Shown here: in pieces, positions 14,425-16,126 of the stretch | Layout of the letters: the number at the start of each line of letters is the position of its first letter | Numbering within the stretch: position 1 is the stretch's first letter | Assembly (NCBI GenBank): GCA_030036985.1 | Contig: JASHSD010000734.1 | Span: forward strand, 1 to 16,126 | Reading direction: 5' to 3' | Source of the DNA: Bryobacteraceae bacterium | GTDB lineage: Bacteria; Acidobacteriota; Terriglobia; Bryobacterales; Bryobacteraceae | DNA length: 16,126 nucleotides | Position numbers and translations under genes: made by a program | Notes under the pieces: generated by a model | The model's database searches: none | The model's input: the letters and a program-made list of their open reading frames with translations, nothing else | Told to the model about the DNA's origin: nothing

Positions 14425-14913
14425 TCACTCTGCCGGGGACGACTGGTGTACTGTTTGAGTTACTCGGAGATCATCGTCCATCGCGTAAAGGTACACATGG
14501 AAGTTTGGCCAAGCAATGTTGAGCTGGCCGTCAGCATCCTTCTGCAAATCGCAGACGCTGGAATACCCGAACATTAACGGATTGTTTACCGAACTCCGCA
14601 CAACCACCAGAACCTGAGCGGCACGCCGAAGATGCACTTCGGACACGCGCAGTCTAGCCAGAACCTGCCGTGCCATCATTGAGGTCGATACTGAAGGAGC
14701 GATCACCGCCACGCCTCCACTATCGGACCTCACAGCGGCCACGAGAGTGATAATCTCGGACGCGAGCCTCTCACGCTCCACCTCGCTTAACTTGACGATC
14801 CCGGTCGCATCCCATTTTCCTTTTGGGATCAAACTTTCCAGAGGGACATCCGCAGCGTCGAGCGCAAGCACATTGACCAAGGTTAGAATCACCACCAGTC
14901 GAACGTGACGCAT
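14425..14913 (-). CDS. Small exported hypothetical protein
   Basis: A 162-residue protein. The ATG at 14911-14913 follows GGAG six bases upstream. Residues 1-20 (MRHVRLVVILTLVNVLALDA) are a signal peptide with a likely cleavage near ALDAAD. The mature part has a helix rich in Glu and Arg (LSEVERERLASEII), an Ala/Val-rich centre (GGVAVIAPSVSTSMMARQVL) and a C-terminal segment containing VCDLQKDADGQLNIAWPNFH. No catalytic motif or known domain is visible. Lone gene in the accessory stretch; function unknown. Confidence 0.5.
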   Translation of the reverse strand: MRHVRLVVILTLVNVLALDAADVPLESLIPKGKWDATGIVKLSEVERERLASEIITLVAAVRSDSGGVAVIAPSVSTSMMARQVLARLRVSEVHLRRAAQVLVVVRSSVNNPLMFGYSSVCDLQKDADGQLNIAWPNFHVYLYAMDDDLRVTQTVHQSSPAE

Positions 14914-14966
14914 TGCACACTCCGTTTAAGCCAGATTACCAATTTATGGCGCTCGATGGCCGCTAA

Positions 14967-15107
14967 ATCCTTACCCAGACATTTCAGACCGCACCCACGC
15001 GGGCCCTGCGTGGCCTGCTTGCGAAGTACGGCCCGGCCCCTTCAGCCGAGGAGATCGATCAGAGTCGCGCGGAGATGCTTGCGAATTCGCCGCGCTCCGA
15101 TTTCTGA
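14967..15107 (+). pseudogene. Headless coding fragment, possibly an antitoxin remnant
   Basis: The plus-strand frame from 14967 to the TGA at 15105-15107 encodes 46 residues, including LRGLLAKYGPAPSAEEIDQ and a SPRSDF end. The composition and helix pattern look like a genuine protein C-terminus, of the sort found in small type II antitoxins. The frame has no usable start: a TAA lies immediately upstream (14964-14966), after ATG GCG CTC GAT GGC CGC. No toxin-like gene follows. I read it as a decayed 3' end, but chance cannot be excluded for so short a stretch. Confidence 0.33.
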
Positions 15108-15145
15108 GGACCGTCGCGATCAGGCCGTGCGGGTCTGTGAATTTG

Positions 15146-15466
15146 TCAGATCACATCCAAAGGGAACGTCGTCATCCAGATATCGATCTGCTGAAAGCGG
15201 TTTTTCAGCACTTCCTTGAAGGCGAAGAAGAACTGCCGATTTTCTTCCGTATCCGGAACATCCGCGAATATCCGGACGGACTCATCCCGATAAAGTTGCC
15301 CTTCATGACGCCACTGACCGGCGATCGTCCGGCTTTCCGACGACACCGCGCCGAAGCGTTGTTCCAACTCCGTCAACGTATCCGCGAACGCCTCGTCGGG
15401 GACCGGCAGTCCGCTATTGAACCTGGTGGGCAGGAGGAGTTCGAAACGCCGGAATTGCCTCTGCAT
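15146..15466 (-). CDS. Conserved-type hypothetical protein
   Basis: A 106-residue soluble protein starting at ATG 15464-15466. It begins FRRFELLLPTRFNSGLPVPD and ends with FKEVLKNRFQQIDIWMTTF, with RTIAGQWRHEGQLYRDESVR and FADVPDTEENRQFF between. The regular alternating pattern and conserved-looking tryptophans and prolines make it a real gene. I recall similar uncharacterised small proteins but can assign no function. The start lies inside the end of the neighbouring gene (53-base overlap), and GAGGGG about 11 bases upstream may serve as a ribosome binding site. Confidence 0.7.
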   Translation of the reverse strand: MQRQFRRFELLLPTRFNSGLPVPDEAFADTLTELEQRFGAVSSESRTIAGQWRHEGQLYRDESVRIFADVPDTEENRQFFFAFKEVLKNRFQQIDIWMTTFPLDVI

Positions 15467-15644
15467 AGGTCGCAGGCCCCTCGACCGTGAATGAAATGCC
15501 CTCGATTGCCAACGGCGTCAGAGCACTCTCCACAACAAGGACCTCCCCAGTCGAATAACTGGTGAAGGAAAATCGACCGGCCAGGAAGCCGAGCGCCCGG
15601 CGTTTCGATTCCGGATCGTTGAATCGAATCCGAATCAGTTTCAC
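15414..15644 (-). CDS. Small hypothetical protein, likely leaderless
   Basis: A 76-residue protein starting at GTG 15642-15644 (VKLIRIRFNDPESKRRALGF). The frame stays open up to 15824, but that extension is antisense to glnD and has no plausible start. The promoter TTGCCG-17-TATCAT ends seven bases before the GTG, which argues for this start. The sequence alternates beta-like segments (FSFTSYSTGEVLVVES, GISFTVEGPATYAE) with no recognisable motif. The last 17 codons overlap the next gene in another phase. Similar placement and strand suggest the two work together. Confidence 0.55.
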   Translation of the reverse strand: MKLIRIRFNDPESKRRALGFLAGRFSFTSYSTGEVLVVESALTPLAIEGISFTVEGPATYAEAIPAFRTPPAHQVQ

Positions 15645-15650
15645 AATTCG

Positions 15651-15679
15651 ATGATATCGACGTCCCCGCGACTCGGCAA
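15651..15679 (-). promoter_or_regulatory. Promoter placing transcription start at the GTG of the 76-residue gene
   Basis: On the minus strand TTGCCG (15674-15679), 17 bases, TATCAT (15651-15656): four and five consensus bases. The predicted start falls on or next to the GTG at 15644. No Shine-Dalgarno sequence is visible, so a leaderless message is likely. Confidence 0.45.
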
Positions 15680-15753
15680 TGTTACCGAGCCGCGCGCGTA
15701 AGCAAGCGGCCTTTTCCACGAACGCCACTGCCGTAATAGATACTTGAAATATT

Positions 15754-16126
15754 GTGACCGAGCAGGAGATCCGGGAGCAGTTCTTCAGGACCCGCGACGC
15801 CGCCGCGGCCATTGCCGGGCGCACCGCGCGCGTGGACGAACTCGTCCGGCAGCGCTGGCAGTGGATGCCTTCCGAAATCGCTCTGCTGGCCGTCGGCGGC
15901 TACGGGCGCCATGAGCTCTTCCCTTATTCCGATATCGATCTGCTGATTCTGACTCCGGACGAGAAATCCCAGCACGCCATCAAAGAGCCTCTGGCCATGT
16001 TTCTGCGCGATCTCTGGGACCAGGGATTGCGCATCAGCCAATCCGTCCACACCCCGCAGGACTGCAACCAGATCGACGCCGGAAACGCGGAACTTGCGGT
16101 CAGTCTGCTCGACCGCCGGCATCTCG
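15754..16126 (+). CDS. glnD: [Protein-PII] uridylyltransferase, N-terminal part, cut by window end
   Basis: The first 124 codons of a gene that leaves the window. GlnD adds UMP to, and removes it from, PII signalling proteins according to glutamine level, controlling nitrogen assimilation. Residues 48-66, GGYGRHELFPYSDIDLLIL, are the nucleotidyltransferase active site: the GG motif and the two metal-binding aspartates of SDIDLL. WDQGLRISQSVHTPQD (88-103) follows as in the family. The GTG at 15754 is the first possible start, since an in-frame TGA lies at 15745-15747. No ribosome binding site is visible. The gene is divergent from the 76-residue protein gene, with 109 bases between. Confidence 0.92.
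   Translation, partial: MTEQEIREQFFRTRDAAAAIAGRTARVDELVRQRWQWMPSEIALLAVGGYGRHELFPYSDIDLLILTPDEKSQHAIKEPLAMFLRDLWDQGLRISQSVHTPQDCNQIDAGNAELAVSLLDRRHL

Noticed and set aside
1..16126. CRISPR arrays, tRNA or rRNA genes, insertion sequences
   Set aside because: No regularly spaced direct repeats, no cloverleaf or rRNA-like stretch, and no transposase reading frame were seen; the repeats found are dispersed hairpins.

Overview
The window is GC-rich chromosomal DNA with mostly ordinary housekeeping genes, and it looks like an Acidobacteriota genome, probably from the Solibacter/Bryobacter side. The pointers are a von Willebrand A protein of the acidobacterial 'VWFA-related' type, paired TolC-like proteins, a HIT protein beginning MDYLWSPWR, dispersed GC-rich hairpin repeats (including a CGCGACT/AGTCGCG type), and frequent GTG or TTG starts. 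The taxonomic call is an inference from gene style; no marker gene settles it.

Layout. 1-4545 (minus strand): a small lipoprotein with a pseudopilin-like domain, a 333-base gap, then two tandem paralogous TolC-family outer membrane proteins whose reading frames overlap by four bases (ATGA). Divergent from these is pyrE (4654-5247, plus), which has an extended -10 box so close to its GTG that the mRNA may be leaderless. 5248-5401 is a cluster of hairpin repeats between convergent genes. 5402-8412 (minus) encodes a seven-helix SpoIIE-type phosphatase and a secreted or anchored VWA-domain protein. 8607-9095 (plus) is a small exported lysozyme-like glucosaminidase or transglycosylase.

9148-12481 (plus) is the housekeeping core: a near-perfect sigma-70 promoter (TTGACA-17-TATAGT), six-domain ribosomal protein bS1, an HU/IHF-type DNA-bending protein (the rpsA then hup/ihf order is also known in Proteobacteria), a HIT hydrolase and an ECF-type sigma factor with no anti-sigma gene next to it.

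12540-15110 looks like an accessory insertion. It holds a two-gene minus-strand unit (an unrecognised 213-residue protein overlapping a 329-residue protein with a PD-(D/E)xK-like motif), a markedly AT-rich promoter region, a small secreted hypothetical protein and a headless coding fragment that may be an antitoxin remnant. 15146-15644 (minus) is a pair of small overlapping conserved-type genes. From 15754 the window ends inside glnD, the PII uridylyltransferase gene.

The most interesting non-coding signal is a family of double-hairpin intergenic repeats. Two copies, 7 kb apart, differ by paired changes on both sides of their stems. The most interesting coding signal is the uncharacterised two-gene unit at 12582-14196.
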